DNA from: Pantoea ananatis LMG 2665
GTDB lineage: Bacteria; Pseudomonadota; Gammaproteobacteria; Enterobacterales; Enterobacteriaceae
NCBI RefSeq assembly: GCF_000710035.2
Contig: NZ_JMJJ01000008.1
Coordinates: 1 to 64,000, forward strand
Direction of reading: 5' to 3'
DNA: 64,000 nucleotides
Part shown: piece by piece, positions 52,209 to 62,613 of the stretch
Layout of the letters: the number at the start of each line of letters is the position of its first letter
Position numbering within the stretch: position 1 is the first letter of the stretch
Program-made: the position numbers and the translations under genes
Notes under the pieces: model-generated
Databases searched by the model: none
The model's input: only the letters and a program-made list of their open reading frames with translations
What the model was told of the DNA's origin: nothing

Positions 52209-52460
52209 GAGGGGTAACGACTCCAGACCGGGCTAATAAGCTAAAACAAGGCTTCTGAGTATACCTGCGCCACTTCGCATGTACAGACGCTAAGCGGACA
52301 GAGTGACGATTTGTGCGTCATTTTCCAAAAAAATTGGCTGAATGGCAAAAATGTCGTGGCGCTTGTCCCTTGTCCTGATGAAAATGGATCGCACTGAGAA
52401 AGCAAAAGCCGGTCGGCAATGCTGGTAAGCAACTGTTCATCGTGGAATAATCATCGGCCT

Positions 52461-53762
52461 ATGAAGGGAAAGACAACCGTTCTACCAACATGGACTCGTT
52501 ACAACGGTCGTCCCCTGCCGTTGTTTACACGCTTGTCCGCCCTGTCTTTTAGCCTGCTTTATGCGGGCATATTGTTGTTTCCTCTACCCGGCTTATCGGC
52601 GGATGACAACAAAGCCCAGCTGAAATCTATCCAGCAAGAAATTGCCGAAAAAGAAAAAAGCGTAAAAGCCCAAAAGGTTCAGCGCAGCCAGTTACTTAAT
52701 CAGCTACAAAGTCAGGAAAAGATCATTGCTCAGGCAAGTCGACAGCTACGGGAAACTCGTAACAGCCTGTCGGCCCTGAAGGGTGAGATTACCCAGGTCA
52801 CCGCCTCGGTTTCCCGTCTTGAAAAGCAGCAGGCCCAGCAGGAAAAGCTGCTTGCTGAACAGCTGGACGCCGCCTTTCGCCAGGGGCAGCACAAAGGTTT
52901 GCAACTTCTGTTAGGCGGTGAAGAGAGTCAGCGTAGCGAACGTATCCTCGCTTACTTTGGCTATCTGAACACCGCACGTCAGGAAAATATCACCGCCCTG
53001 CAAACCACCCGTCAGGAATTAGCCCAACAGCGCGCCTCGCTGGAACAAAAGCAACAACAGCAGAAAACGCTGTTAACCCAGCAGCAAGAACAACAAGACA
53101 AACTCCAGCAAGCCAGCGCCGCGCGTAAAAAAACGCTCACATCTCTGGAAAGCGCCCTGCAGAAGGATCAGGCTGACCTGGTTGAGATGCGCCAGAACGA
53201 AAGCCGCCTGCAAGATAAAATCGCTCGTGCCGAGCGAGAAGCCCGTGAACGCGCCGCCCGTGAGGCACGTGAGGCAGAAAAAGTGCGTCAGCGTCAGGTG
53301 CAGGCGAAAGCGAAAGGCTCCAGTTATCAGCCAACACAAAGCGAGCGCGAGCTGATGGCGCGAACGGGCGGATTGGGACGGCCCAACGGTCAGGATATCT
53401 GGCCGGTACGCGGACGCGTCGAACATCGGTTCGGTGAGGAACTGCAAGGCGAATTACGCTGGAAAGGCCTGGTCATTGCGGCTCCGGAAGGCACAGAGGT
53501 CAAAGCCATTGCCGATGGTCGTGTGTTGATGGCCGACTGGTTGCAGGGCTATGGTCTGGTCGTAGTTATCGAGCATGGTAAAGGGGATATGAGCCTGTAT
53601 GGCTATAACCAAAGCGCCCTCGTCAGCGTAGGTGCCCAGGTGAAGGCCGGTCAGCCCATTGCGCTGGTGGGCACCAGCGGTGGTCGCGGCACGCCTTCGC
53701 TCTATTTTGAAATCCGACGTCAGGGTAAAGCGGTCAATCCAGTTCCGTGGTTGGGAAAATAA
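52461..53762 (+). CDS. envC: Murein hydrolase activator EnvC
   Basis: Activates amidases AmiA and AmiB at the septum. A signal peptide or anchor (about residues 20-47, ending GLSA) is followed by a long glutamine-rich coiled coil (about 48-295) and a C-terminal LytM domain. The zinc ligands of active LytM enzymes are replaced (WKGLVI, LYFEIR instead of His-containing motifs), as is normal for EnvC. The start is uncertain: ATG 52461 gives 433 residues; ATG 52419 is also in frame, and neither has a strong ribosome site. Confidence 0.93.
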   Translation: MKGKTTVLPTWTRYNGRPLPLFTRLSALSFSLLYAGILLFPLPGLSADDNKAQLKSIQQEIAEKEKSVKAQKVQRSQLLNQLQSQEKIIAQASRQLRETRNSLSALKGEITQVTASVSRLEKQQAQQEKLLAEQLDAAFRQGQHKGLQLLLGGEESQRSERILAYFGYLNTARQENITALQTTRQELAQQRASLEQKQQQQKTLLTQQQEQQDKLQQASAARKKTLTSLESALQKDQADLVEMRQNESRLQDKIARAEREARERAAREAREAEKVRQRQVQAKAKGSSYQPTQSERELMARTGGLGRPNGQDIWPVRGRVEHRFGEELQGELRWKGLVIAAPEGTEVKAIADGRVLMADWLQGYGLVVVIEHGKGDMSLYGYNQSALVSVGAQVKAGQPIALVGTSGGRGTPSLYFEIRRQGKAVNPVPWLGK

Positions 53763-54674
53763 GTGTTAGTTCATCGTTACCAGATTACCGCCTTGCTGTG
53801 CGGACTGTTGCTCAGTTTCGCGTCCCAGGCCGCTAAGCTCGCCATCGTTATTGATGATTTCGGCTATCGACCCACGGAAGAAAATAAAGTGCTGCAAATG
53901 CCGCAGGCGATCTCTGTCGCGGTGCTTCCTGATGCGCCCTATGCACGTCAGATGGCCATCAAAGCGCATCAGGGCGGCCGTGAAGTTCTGATTCACCTGC
54001 CTATGGCGCCGTTAAGTAAGCAACCGCTTGAGAAAAACACCTTAACGCCTGAAATGAGCCGCGCGGAAATCGATCGCATCATCCGTAGTGCGGTCAACAA
54101 TGTCCCCTATGCAGTGGGGCTGAATAACCATATGGGCAGCAAAATGACATCGAGCCTGCCGGGTATGCAAAAAGTCATGCAGGCGCTGAATCAGTACAAT
54201 CTGTACTTTCTCGACAGCATGACGATTGGTAACAGTCAGTCACTGCAGGCCGCACAGGGAACGCACGTCAGGGTGCTTAAGCGTCGCGTATTTTTAGATG
54301 ACAGTCAGGATATCAATGCGATTCGACAGCAGTTCAACCGGGCAGTCAGTCTGGCCCAGCGTGATGGCTACGCGATTGCGATCGGTCATCCGCATCCCAA
54401 TACCGTGCGGGTGCTGCAACAAATGTTGCCCTCGCTGCCCGCAGATATCACCCTGGTGACGCCGGGTCAGTTATTGAATGAACCGCTACGCAACGGCAAC
54501 GCATCGCCAGCCAAGATCACACCACACAGCAAGCCACTTCAGGGCTTCCAGCCGCCTGGTGAATGTAAAGTGAAGCAGCCGCTGGCACCAGTTCCGGCTA
54601 GCCGTGCGCTGAGCGTTATTGGTGAAAGCATTACAGAAAGTCCGCTTTATCATCGTATTGATGAACTGTTCTAA
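53763..54674 (+). CDS. yibQ: Divergent polysaccharide deacetylase YibQ
   Basis: Putative periplasmic protein of the divergent polysaccharide deacetylase family; substrate unknown. The GTG start directly follows the envC stop. A signal peptide ends near SQA, and the domain begins KLAIVIDDFGYR with the family motif GLNNHMGSKMTS and DSMTIGNSQ. 303 residues, slightly shorter than E. coli. Confidence 0.93.
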   Translation: MLVHRYQITALLCGLLLSFASQAAKLAIVIDDFGYRPTEENKVLQMPQAISVAVLPDAPYARQMAIKAHQGGREVLIHLPMAPLSKQPLEKNTLTPEMSRAEIDRIIRSAVNNVPYAVGLNNHMGSKMTSSLPGMQKVMQALNQYNLYFLDSMTIGNSQSLQAAQGTHVRVLKRRVFLDDSQDINAIRQQFNRAVSLAQRDGYAIAIGHPHPNTVRVLQQMLPSLPADITLVTPGQLLNEPLRNGNASPAKITPHSKPLQGFQPPGECKVKQPLAPVPASRALSVIGESITESPLYHRIDELF

Positions 54675-54678
54675 AACA

Positions 54679-54709
54679 CTCAGCACCAGGCATTAAACCT
54701 GGTGCTGAG
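54679..54709. terminator. Hairpin between yibQ and tdh
   Basis: Perfect 12-bp stem CTCAGCACCAGG/CCTGGTGCTGAG with a 7-nt loop. A TGTTTT tract on the minus strand suggests it mainly ends kbl-tdh transcripts. Confidence 0.8.
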
Positions 54710-54760
54710 CAATCACATTACGCAGACAAACGTTATCTTTCTTACTCGCTACTCGGGCGA

Positions 54761-55795
54761 TCAAGGCGACGTCCAGTCCAGAATCACCTTTCCAGACTGC
54801 CCCGAGCGCATTTCATCAAAACCCTGCTGGAAGTCATCAATCGGGTAACGGTGAGTGATAATCGGGGTGAGATCCAAACCTGACTGAATCAGCGCGGCCA
54901 TCTTATACCAGGTTTCGAACATCTCACGCCCGTATATGCCCTTGATAAACAGTCCTTTAAAGATCACCAGGTTCCAGTCAATAGCCATTTCTCCCGGAGG
55001 AATGCCCAGTAAGGCCAACCGCCCACCGTGATTCATCACCTCAAGCAAGGTTCGGAAAGCGGGCGGTGCACCTGACATTTCTAATCCCACGTCAAAGCCT
55101 TCTTTCATGTCCAGCGCATGCATGACTTCACGCAGATCTTCCCTGGCGACATTGACCGCGCAGGTCACGCCCATCTTGCGGGCCAGTTCAAGCCGGTAGT
55201 CATTAATGTCCGTGATCACGACATTCCGCGCACCGACATGGCGGCACACCGCAGCCGCCATAATACCAATAGGGCCGGCACCGGAAATGAGTACGTCTTC
55301 ACCGACCAGGTCGAAGGATAAGGCGGTATGTACCGCGTTGCCGAAGGGATCAAAAATCGCTGCCAGCTCGTCGGAAATATTGTCGGGAATTTTGAATGCA
55401 TTAAAGGCGGGAATAACCAGATACTCTGCAAAGCATCCCTGGCGGTTAACACCAACGCCTTGGGTATTTCGACAGAGATGGGTACGGCCTGCGCGGCAGT
55501 TTCGGCAGTGCCCACAGGTGATATGCCCCTCACCCGAAACCCGATCGCCTATGTTAAACCCTTTAACCTCCTGACCAATAGCCACCACTTCACCGACATA
55601 TTCGTGGCCGACAATCATGGGGACCGGGATGGTTTTACGCGACCAGTCGTCCCAGTTGTAAATATGTACGTCTGTCCCACAGATGGCGGTTTTACGAATT
55701 TTTATCAGCAGATCGTTGTGACCCGGCTCGGGAACTGGCGCATCAGTCACCATCCAGATGCCCTGCTCTTTTTTCAACTTAGCCAGTGCTTTCAT
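54761..55795 (-). CDS. tdh: L-threonine 3-dehydrogenase Tdh
   Basis: Zinc-dependent NAD enzyme that oxidises threonine to 2-amino-3-ketobutyrate. The 344 residues have the catalytic zinc ligands in CGTDVH and GHEYVGE, the structural zinc cluster [15 protein letters not shown] and a Rossmann motif [10 protein letters not shown]. Nine bases after kbl, with which it forms the threonine-to-glycine pathway. Confidence 0.98.
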   Translation of the reverse strand: MKALAKLKKEQGIWMVTDAPVPEPGHNDLLIKIRKTAICGTDVHIYNWDDWSRKTIPVPMIVGHEYVGEVVAIGQEVKGFNIGDRVSGEGHITCGHCRNCRAGRTHLCRNTQGVGVNRQGCFAEYLVIPAFNAFKIPDNISDELAAIFDPFGNAVHTALSFDLVGEDVLISGAGPIGIMAAAVCRHVGARNVVITDINDYRLELARKMGVTCAVNVAREDLREVMHALDMKEGFDVGLEMSGAPPAFRTLLEVMNHGGRLALLGIPPGEMAIDWNLVIFKGLFIKGIYGREMFETWYKMAALIQSGLDLTPIITHRYPIDDFQQGFDEMRSGQSGKVILDWTSP

Positions 55796-55804
55796 GGTTA
55801 ATCC

Positions 55805-57001
55805 TCAGGCAATGACGCCAAGTTGTTTACCAATGCGCGTGAAAGCTGCCACCGCCGTTTCGAGTTGCTGCTGGCTGTGCGCTGCTGAAATTTGGGTTCG
55901 GATGCGTGCCTGACCTTTTGGCACAACCGGATAGGAAAACCCGGTGACATAGATGCCTTCCTGTTGTAACAACTGAGCAAATTCCTGCGCGACGCTGGCT
56001 TCTCCCAGCATGACCGGAATGATGGCATGATCGGCGCCGGCCAGCGTAAAACCTGCCGATGTCATTTTTTCGCGGAAGAAACGTGCGTTGTCCCACAAGC
56101 GCTGACGCAAACCGTCGCCTTCGCTTAATAAATCCAGCACGCGAAGAGAAGCCGCAACAATTGCCGGTGCCAGCGAGTTAGAGAACAGATAAGGCCGTGA
56201 GCGCTGACGCAGCCATTCCACCACCTCTGCTTTGGCAGCAGTGTAACCGCCTGATGCGCCGCCCAGCGCCTTGCCCAAAGTGCCGGTGATAATGTCGACC
56301 CGGCCCATGACGTCGCAGTACTCATGCGTTCCGCGACCGGTACTTCCGACAAAGCCAACCGCATGGGAATCATCGACCATGACAAGTGCGGAATAGTCGT
56401 CTGCAAGATCGCAAATGGCGTTCAGATTGGCGATCACGCCGTCCATTGAGAACACGCCGTCCGTGGCAATCATAATGGTCTTCGCCCCGTTATCCCTGGC
56501 TTCCTTCAGGCGGTCGCGCAGTTGCGCCATATCATTGTTAGCGTAACGATAGCGCTGTGCTTTACACAGGCGTACACCATCAATAATCGATGCATGATTG
56601 AGTGCATCAGAGATGATGGCATCTTCCGCGCCCAGTAAGGTTTCAAACAGCCCGCCGTTGGCGTCAAAACAGGAGGAGTAAAGAATGGCGTCCTCCATTC
56701 CCAGAAAATCGGCGAGCTTTTTTTCCAGCTGTTTGTGTATATCCTGGGTACCGCAGATAAAACGCACGGATGCCATGCCAAAACCGTGCGAATCCATGCC
56801 CTCTTTGGCTGCCTGAATTAAGGCTGGGTGGTTGGCCAAACCCAGGTAGTTATTCGCGCAAAAGTTAATTACGGGACGATCAGGCCCGACCTCAATTTCT
56901 GCCTGTTGTGCGGAGGTAATAATACGTTCTTTTTTGAATAAACCTTCACGCTGGGCGGCGTCGAGTTGCTGCCGGATATGTTGGTAAAAATGCGCTGGCA
57001 T
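55805..57001 (-). CDS. kbl: 2-amino-3-ketobutyrate CoA ligase Kbl
   Basis: PLP enzyme that cleaves 2-amino-3-ketobutyrate with CoA into glycine and acetyl-CoA. The 398 residues equal E. coli Kbl, with the PLP lysine in [14 protein letters not shown] and [11 protein letters not shown]. The ATG at 57001 has AGGAGCAGGA upstream. First gene of kbl-tdh, divergent from hldD. Confidence 0.98.
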   Translation of the reverse strand: MPAHFYQHIRQQLDAAQREGLFKKERIITSAQQAEIEVGPDRPVINFCANNYLGLANHPALIQAAKEGMDSHGFGMASVRFICGTQDIHKQLEKKLADFLGMEDAILYSSCFDANGGLFETLLGAEDAIISDALNHASIIDGVRLCKAQRYRYANNDMAQLRDRLKEARDNGAKTIMIATDGVFSMDGVIANLNAICDLADDYSALVMVDDSHAVGFVGSTGRGTHEYCDVMGRVDIITGTLGKALGGASGGYTAAKAEVVEWLRQRSRPYLFSNSLAPAIVAASLRVLDLLSEGDGLRQRLWDNARFFREKMTSAGFTLAGADHAIIPVMLGEASVAQEFAQLLQQEGIYVTGFSYPVVPKGQARIRTQISAAHSQQQLETAVAAFTRIGKQLGVIA

Positions 57002-57229
57002 TATCCTGCTCCTGATAAGGTGGAAATCTGGCAAATATTACTGAACATATCGCCTTTCTACGCTTAATCGACCAAAAGAATGTTAATTTTGCAGCATAGT
57101 TCACGCCATTCTGTTGGATGTGGAGGACCTTACAGAGTCATCTGGCTGTCTGGAGCGGGATGAAATGTTATGATGTAGGCATTACGTGTGAAATGTCCCG
57201 TTTCAACTCAAAACTTTAAAGGTAACAGT

Positions 57230-58162
57230 ATGATTATCGTAACCGGCGGCGCAGGAATGATCGGCAGCAATATTGTCAAAACGCTGAACGATCGCGGTCA
57301 CAACGACATTCTGGTCGTGGATAACCTTAAAGATGGCACCAAGTTCGTGAATCTGGCCGATCTGGATATCGCTGATTACATGGATAAAGAAGAATTCCTG
57401 ACCTATATCATGTCAGGCGAAGATCTTGGTCCGATTGAAGCCGTTTTTCACGAAGGTGCCTGCTCAGCCACCACCGAGTGGGACGGTAAGTACATGATGG
57501 ATAATAACTATCAGTATTCTAAAGATCTGCTGCACTTCTGTCTTGAGCGTGAAATTCCGTTCCTTTACGCTTCTTCTGCCGCCACCTATGGTGGACGCAA
57601 TGAGAATTTCATTGAAGAGCGCCAGTACGAACAGCCACTGAATGTCTACGGCTATTCAAAAATGCTGTTCGACCACTACGTGCGTCAGATCCTGCCTGAA
57701 GCCTCCTCGCCGGTATGCGGCTTTCGCTACTTTAACGTTTACGGCCCGCGTGAAAGTCATAAAGGCAGCATGGCAAGCGTGGCGTTTCATTTAAACACGC
57801 AGATTAGCAATGATGAAAATCCAAAGCTGTTTGAAGGCAGCGACGGCTTTAAACGTGATTTTATTCATGTCGATGATGTGGTGTCGGTGAATCTGTGGTG
57901 CTGGGAGAATGGGATTTCCGGCATCTATAACTGCGGAACAGGCCGCGCCGAATCCTTCCAGGAAGTGGCAGATGCGGTGCTTAATTTTCACCAGAAAGGC
58001 CAGATTGAGTACATTCCTTTCCCTGACAAGCTGAAAGGCCGCTACCAGGCTTACACGCAGGCCGACCTGTCTAAATTACGCGCAGCGGGTTACGACAAAC
58101 CGTTTAAGACCGTGGCACAGGGCGTTTCTGAATATATGGTTTGGTTAAATCGCAACGTCTAA
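57230..58162 (+). CDS. hldD: ADP-L-glycero-D-manno-heptose 6-epimerase HldD
   Basis: Makes the heptose donor for the LPS inner core. The 310 residues equal E. coli HldD (RfaD): NADP-binding GGAGMIGSN and catalytic Y/K in YGYSK. AAGG lies 7 nt before the ATG. First gene of the LPS core cluster; a TATGAT -10-like motif lies at 57170. Confidence 0.98.
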   Translation: MIIVTGGAGMIGSNIVKTLNDRGHNDILVVDNLKDGTKFVNLADLDIADYMDKEEFLTYIMSGEDLGPIEAVFHEGACSATTEWDGKYMMDNNYQYSKDLLHFCLEREIPFLYASSAATYGGRNENFIEERQYEQPLNVYGYSKMLFDHYVRQILPEASSPVCGFRYFNVYGPRESHKGSMASVAFHLNTQISNDENPKLFEGSDGFKRDFIHVDDVVSVNLWCWENGISGIYNCGTGRAESFQEVADAVLNFHQKGQIEYIPFPDKLKGRYQAYTQADLSKLRAAGYDKPFKTVAQGVSEYMVWLNRNV

Positions 58163-58179
58163 AGGAATAGATACCGGTA

Positions 58180-59238
58180 ATGAAAATTCTGGTGATCGGC
58201 CCGTCGTGGGTCGGCGATATGATGATGTCGCAAAGTCTCTATCGTACCCTAAAGGCCGAACATCCTGACGCAGTGATTGATGTGATGGCACCTGCGTGGT
58301 GCCGTCCTTTACTTTCACGGATGCCTGAAGTGAATCAGGCGCTGGCGATGCCGCTGGGTCATGGCGCGTTAGCGCTTGGCGAGCGCCGTCGACTGGGCAA
58401 ATCGCTCCAGGCCAGCCATTATGACCGCGCTTATGTTTTACCCAACTCTTTTAAATCAGCGCTGGTTCCCTTTTTTGCCGGGATCAAGCGCCGTATTGGC
58501 TGGCGCGGAGAAATGCGTTACGGCCTGTTAAACGATTGTCGGGTACTGGATAAAGCCGCGTTTCCGCTTATGGTTGAGCGCTATGTGGCTCTGGCTTATG
58601 ACTCACCAGTCCGCTCAGCGCGGGAACTGCCGCAACCCCTGCTAACGCCTCAGCTACAGGTCAGTGAACAGGAAAAAAGTGAGACGTCCGCGCAGTTTCA
58701 GCTGACTCCCGAGCGGCCGACGATTGGTTTTTGTCCCGGTGCAGAGTTTGGGCCGGCAAAACGCTGGCCGCATTTTCACTATGCGACGCTTGCCCAGCAG
58801 TTAATCAGTGAGGGTTATCAGATTCTGCTGTTTGGCTCGGCAAAAGATCATTCCACCGGTGAAGAAATCCTGTCTTCGCTACCGGAAGCGAGCCGTGCGC
58901 ATTGCCGCAATCTGGCTGGCGAAACGCAGCTGGAACAGGCTGTTATTCTGCTGGCTCAGTGCCACGCAGTGGTCAGTAATGATTCGGGCCTGATGCATAT
59001 TGCCGCAGCGTTAAACCGACCGCTTGTCGCCTTATATGGTCCCAGCAGCCCTGACTTTACGCCGCCTCTGTCTAATCGGGCACGTATTCTCCGTTTAATT
59101 AGCGGCTATCATCGTGTACGCAAAGGCGATGCCGGGCAGGGCTATCACCAAAGTCTTATCGATATTCAGCCCGCACAGGTTCATGAAACATTGAGCACGT
59201 TGTTGCGCGAAGTCCAGGAGGGGACATGCACGTCCTGA
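58180..59238 (+). CDS. waaF: LPS heptosyltransferase II WaaF
   Basis: GT9 enzyme that adds the second heptose of the LPS inner core at the cytoplasmic face. The 352 residues begin MKILVIGPSWVGDMMMSQSL and contain FCPGAEFGPAKRWP and NDSGLMHIAAAL, all typical. Overlaps waaC by 13 bp. Confidence 0.97.
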   Translation: MKILVIGPSWVGDMMMSQSLYRTLKAEHPDAVIDVMAPAWCRPLLSRMPEVNQALAMPLGHGALALGERRRLGKSLQASHYDRAYVLPNSFKSALVPFFAGIKRRIGWRGEMRYGLLNDCRVLDKAAFPLMVERYVALAYDSPVRSARELPQPLLTPQLQVSEQEKSETSAQFQLTPERPTIGFCPGAEFGPAKRWPHFHYATLAQQLISEGYQILLFGSAKDHSTGEEILSSLPEASRAHCRNLAGETQLEQAVILLAQCHAVVSNDSGLMHIAAALNRPLVALYGPSSPDFTPPLSNRARILRLISGYHRVRKGDAGQGYHQSLIDIQPAQVHETLSTLLREVQEGTCTS

Positions 59239-60194
59239 TCGTCAAAACCTCCTCCATGGGAGACGTACTGCATACGCTGCCAGCACTCACCGATGCCATG
59301 CATGCCCTGCCCGGAATACGCTTTGACTGGGTGGTGGAAGAAAATTTTGCACAAATCCCGACCTGGCATCCGGCAGTGGATAAGGTTCTGCCTGTCGCCA
59401 TTCGACGCTGGCGCAAACACTGGTTTGGCAGCCTGCAGCGTGAAGAGCGCGTGCGTTTCAAGCGTGAGCTTCAGTCTCGTGACTACGACATCGTGATCGA
59501 CGCTCAGGGGCTGATTAAGAGCGCCGCGCTTGTGACTCGTCTGGCTAAAGGCGTTAAGCACGGCCTGGACAATCGTAGTGCGAGAGAACCTTTCGCCAGT
59601 TGGTGGTATGACAAAAAGCACGAGATCAGCAAGCAACAACATGCAGTCGAGAGGACGCGTGAGCTGTTTGCTAAAAGTCTGGGTTACGATAAACCCCCGT
59701 CTCAGGGGGATTATGCAATTGCCGGCCATTTTCTGAAGCCCTTATCACAGCATGAGAGCCCTTATCTGGTATTTCTTCATGCCACTACCCGTGATAACAA
59801 GCACTGGCCAGAAGCTCACTGGCGAGAGTTGATTGAACGTGTCCGGCCAGCGGGCTTGCGTGTAAAGCTGCCGTGGGGCGCTGAACATGAACATCAGCGT
59901 GCGCTGCGTCTGGCTGAAGGTTTTGAGCACGTAGAAGTCTTGCCTAAGCTTTCTCTTGAAGCCGTAGCACAGCAGTTGGCAGGCGCAGATGCCGTAGTGT
60001 CGGTAGATACAGGGCTGAGCCATCTGACCGCCGCACTAGACAGGCCCAATATCACGTTATATGGCCCCACCGATCCGGGTTTGATTGGGGGTTATGGGCA
60101 AAATCAGTATGTTTTGCGGCCTGCAGAGGGCAGCAAATTAGCAGACATTAGCGCTAAGGACGTCGCGGATATGGTCTTTGAGATTCTTGTATGA
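59226..60194 (+). CDS. waaC: LPS heptosyltransferase I WaaC
   Basis: GT9 enzyme that adds the first heptose to Kdo2-lipid A. The 322 residues start MHVLIVKTSSMGDVLHTLPA and carry DTGLSHLTAALDRPNITLYG. Overlaps both neighbours (13 bp with waaF, 4 bp with the next gene), a tightly coupled operon. Confidence 0.97.
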   Translation: MHVLIVKTSSMGDVLHTLPALTDAMHALPGIRFDWVVEENFAQIPTWHPAVDKVLPVAIRRWRKHWFGSLQREERVRFKRELQSRDYDIVIDAQGLIKSAALVTRLAKGVKHGLDNRSAREPFASWWYDKKHEISKQQHAVERTRELFAKSLGYDKPPSQGDYAIAGHFLKPLSQHESPYLVFLHATTRDNKHWPEAHWRELIERVRPAGLRVKLPWGAEHEHQRALRLAEGFEHVEVLPKLSLEAVAQQLAGADAVVSVDTGLSHLTAALDRPNITLYGPTDPGLIGGYGQNQYVLRPAEGSKLADISAKDVADMVFEILV

Positions 60195-61360
60195 AGAAAC
60201 TCCACATCATTAACCTTGAAAAAATGGGTGGTGTTGAACGCCTGTTCCTGCAGTACATCAATGATTTTTCTGACGGAAATGATGATGTGATATGCATCAG
60301 TAATGAGATAGACGATGATATTCGTCGTCACATTCCTCAACAAAAAATCACCTTTGCCAATCGTTGGGTAAATGGCCTGAAATATAAAGTCCCGCAATTT
60401 CTTCGGAAATATTTGCTAAAAAAACGCATTGAGGCAAGTGATGCCGATGTAATAGTGGTTTGGGATTTAATTCCAGGACTGCCAGCAAAACCCAGGCGGG
60501 CTGCTCTGGTCTATTACGATCATGGCTGCTCATGGCGTTATCCAAAAAATAAAAAAACGCTTAACTTTATGGCAATGCTGGACGGCGTGATTTCAGCCTC
60601 ATACGCGTCAAACCGGGTGATGCATCACCGCTTCAACCTACCTTGCCCGCATCACGTCGTGATAAACCGAATCATGTTGCCGCAGGGGATAAATTCCGCA
60701 ATCAGAACGCTAAAAAATCCGCTCAGGCTAGGAACGGCATCTCGCCAGGTTAGCCTGAAAGGCATTAGCGTAGGACTTTTAACGCTTAAAGAATTACGCC
60801 AACGTGGACACAACGTTGTGTTGGAAATTGCGGGAAAAGGGCCCGATCATGACGCCTTCGTGGCGCTTGCTGAGCGTTTGAATATTAGTCAGTTTGTTAC
60901 CTTCAGCGGTTTTCAGCATGATATGAGCGCCTTTTTTAATCGCACAGATATCTATCTCAGTACACCTGTCACTGAGCCATTTGGCCTTTCCTGTATGGAA
61001 GCGCTTTATTTTGGTGTACCGGTTATTTTCCCCATGATTGACGGCCAACCTGAAGTCGTTGGTCATCAGCAGTGTGGCATTGGATTACCCCCCTCCGTTA
61101 CAATTGATGAGCATGAGAAATTAACTGGTATACGCGTTGATTTCCCCTATCAGGTCTACGAACCTGTCCGTGATGTTATGGAAGAAGCCAGGCTGGTTTC
61201 ACATATTGATTGCGCCAACGCGGTGGAAGTCTTGTCGGTGCCTGAAACGTATCAGCGATTTAGTGAAGCCGCTAAAGCCTGGACAGTAGAACATTTCGAC
61301 TATGCGCTGTTTAAGACAGAATTCAACGATGCTTTAAAGGATGTTATAATTAAAAAATGA
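60191..61360 (+). CDS. LPS core glycosyltransferase, GT4 family
   Basis: A 389-residue retaining-type glycosyltransferase with the GT-B motifs LEIAGKGPDHDAF and the EX7E signature in TEPFGLSCMEAL. Position after waaC and before the ligase indicates outer-core LPS assembly; donor and acceptor cannot be told. ATGA overlaps link it to waaC and waaL. By eye it is A+T-richer than hldD-waaC. Confidence 0.9.
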   Translation: MKKLHIINLEKMGGVERLFLQYINDFSDGNDDVICISNEIDDDIRRHIPQQKITFANRWVNGLKYKVPQFLRKYLLKKRIEASDADVIVVWDLIPGLPAKPRRAALVYYDHGCSWRYPKNKKTLNFMAMLDGVISASYASNRVMHHRFNLPCPHHVVINRIMLPQGINSAIRTLKNPLRLGTASRQVSLKGISVGLLTLKELRQRGHNVVLEIAGKGPDHDAFVALAERLNISQFVTFSGFQHDMSAFFNRTDIYLSTPVTEPFGLSCMEALYFGVPVIFPMIDGQPEVVGHQQCGIGLPPSVTIDEHEKLTGIRVDFPYQVYEPVRDVMEEARLVSHIDCANAVEVLSVPETYQRFSEAAKAWTVEHFDYALFKTEFNDALKDVIIKK

Positions 61361-62613
61361 AACTAAATCATTTAATCTTTAAAAAAGAAGCGCCTGCCAA
61401 CTTTTTCAGCCAGCTTATTTTTATCGGATGTGCTATCGCCTTTATTACTTCGCCATTTGGATGGGCCTTTGGCAGGAACGTTTTTTATCTTTCCAGCTAT
61501 CTGGCTTTTCTGGTCATCGTTTTTCATCTCAGATTTTACATTGCTGACAAAAAAAACCTGATTCTCCCTGGTGCGTTTTTTGCTGTCGGGATCATCAGCA
61601 TTATCTGGACAGCCATGTATAAACAACCTGGCGATTTCATTAGTCTGTACCGGCAGTACCAATCAACCGGACGATTACAAATCGCCGCAGCGTTTGTTCT
61701 ACTGGCGATGCTTAATACAAAGATAGCGCTACAAAAAAATACCGTGCTGGCAGCCCTTGTTTGCGGGCTTGCGGTAAATAGCTATGCCATTTATCAGGGG
61801 GTTTTCTTACACATAGCGCGTGTAGAGCTGAATTTTGATCGAGCAACGGTTGCTGCCTACATCATTACCGCAGTCAATCTGATATTCATTAAAGCCGTAT
61901 TACTTTTAAAAACCCGCCACAGAGTGTTGCTTTTTTTGGCAGCTTTCGCCTTTACCTATGCTTCCATTCTGTTGACTGGAACCCGTGCAGCTATGCTGGC
62001 TTATCCCGTGTTGGCTTTAATGATTGTACTCATGAGCACACATGTGATTAATCGTCGTCACAAAATTATTCTGTTCATCCTGGTGCCCATCATGCTCCTG
62101 CTCAGCGCTGCACTTTTTCATAAAGTCATCACTATGCGTATACAGCAGTTCAATCAGGATATTGCGCATATGCATGAGCAAACGGGAGAAAACTCAATCA
62201 TCTCACGCTTAAGCATGCAAACCGTTGCATTTCGCACCAGCCTTGAAGCCCTGTGGGGAGAGTCTGCAGAGCAACGAGCGGCAGAAGCAAAAGTGATTGT
62301 TGCACAAGAACCTTCGCTTTATGGGGCATTACCCTACCTTACCGTTCATATGCACAATGAAGTGATGGAAACGTTCTCGATTAAGGGCATTGTGGGTCTG
62401 TTAGCGTTGGCAGGTTTATATCTTTGCTTATTACGCAGCGCATTCACGCCTTACCGCAATCCCGCACTCTTCGCAGTCACAGTATCTTTGATCACCTATG
62501 GCCTGAGCGACGTGATATTTTTCAGCACTGAGGGAACCCTCATCTATTGTCTGGCCGTCATCATCAGTGGCTTATTAGTTAAAACACCGTCTGTATTACA
62601 GGAAGCGAAGTAA
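61357..62613 (+). CDS. waaL: O-antigen ligase WaaL-like protein
   Basis: Polytopic inner-membrane protein (418 residues, about 12 hydrophobic segments) of the Wzy_C/O-antigen ligase family, which joins O-antigen to the lipid A-core in the periplasm. The conserved arginine motif TGTRAAML and, in the large periplasmic loop, the histidine motif HMHNEVMETFSIKGI fit WaaL. WaaL proteins vary strongly in sequence, so the assignment rests on motifs, topology and context. Confidence 0.85.
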   Translation: MKLNHLIFKKEAPANFFSQLIFIGCAIAFITSPFGWAFGRNVFYLSSYLAFLVIVFHLRFYIADKKNLILPGAFFAVGIISIIWTAMYKQPGDFISLYRQYQSTGRLQIAAAFVLLAMLNTKIALQKNTVLAALVCGLAVNSYAIYQGVFLHIARVELNFDRATVAAYIITAVNLIFIKAVLLLKTRHRVLLFLAAFAFTYASILLTGTRAAMLAYPVLALMIVLMSTHVINRRHKIILFILVPIMLLLSAALFHKVITMRIQQFNQDIAHMHEQTGENSIISRLSMQTVAFRTSLEALWGESAEQRAAEAKVIVAQEPSLYGALPYLTVHMHNEVMETFSIKGIVGLLALAGLYLCLLRSAFTPYRNPALFAVTVSLITYGLSDVIFFSTEGTLIYCLAVIISGLLVKTPSVLQEAK

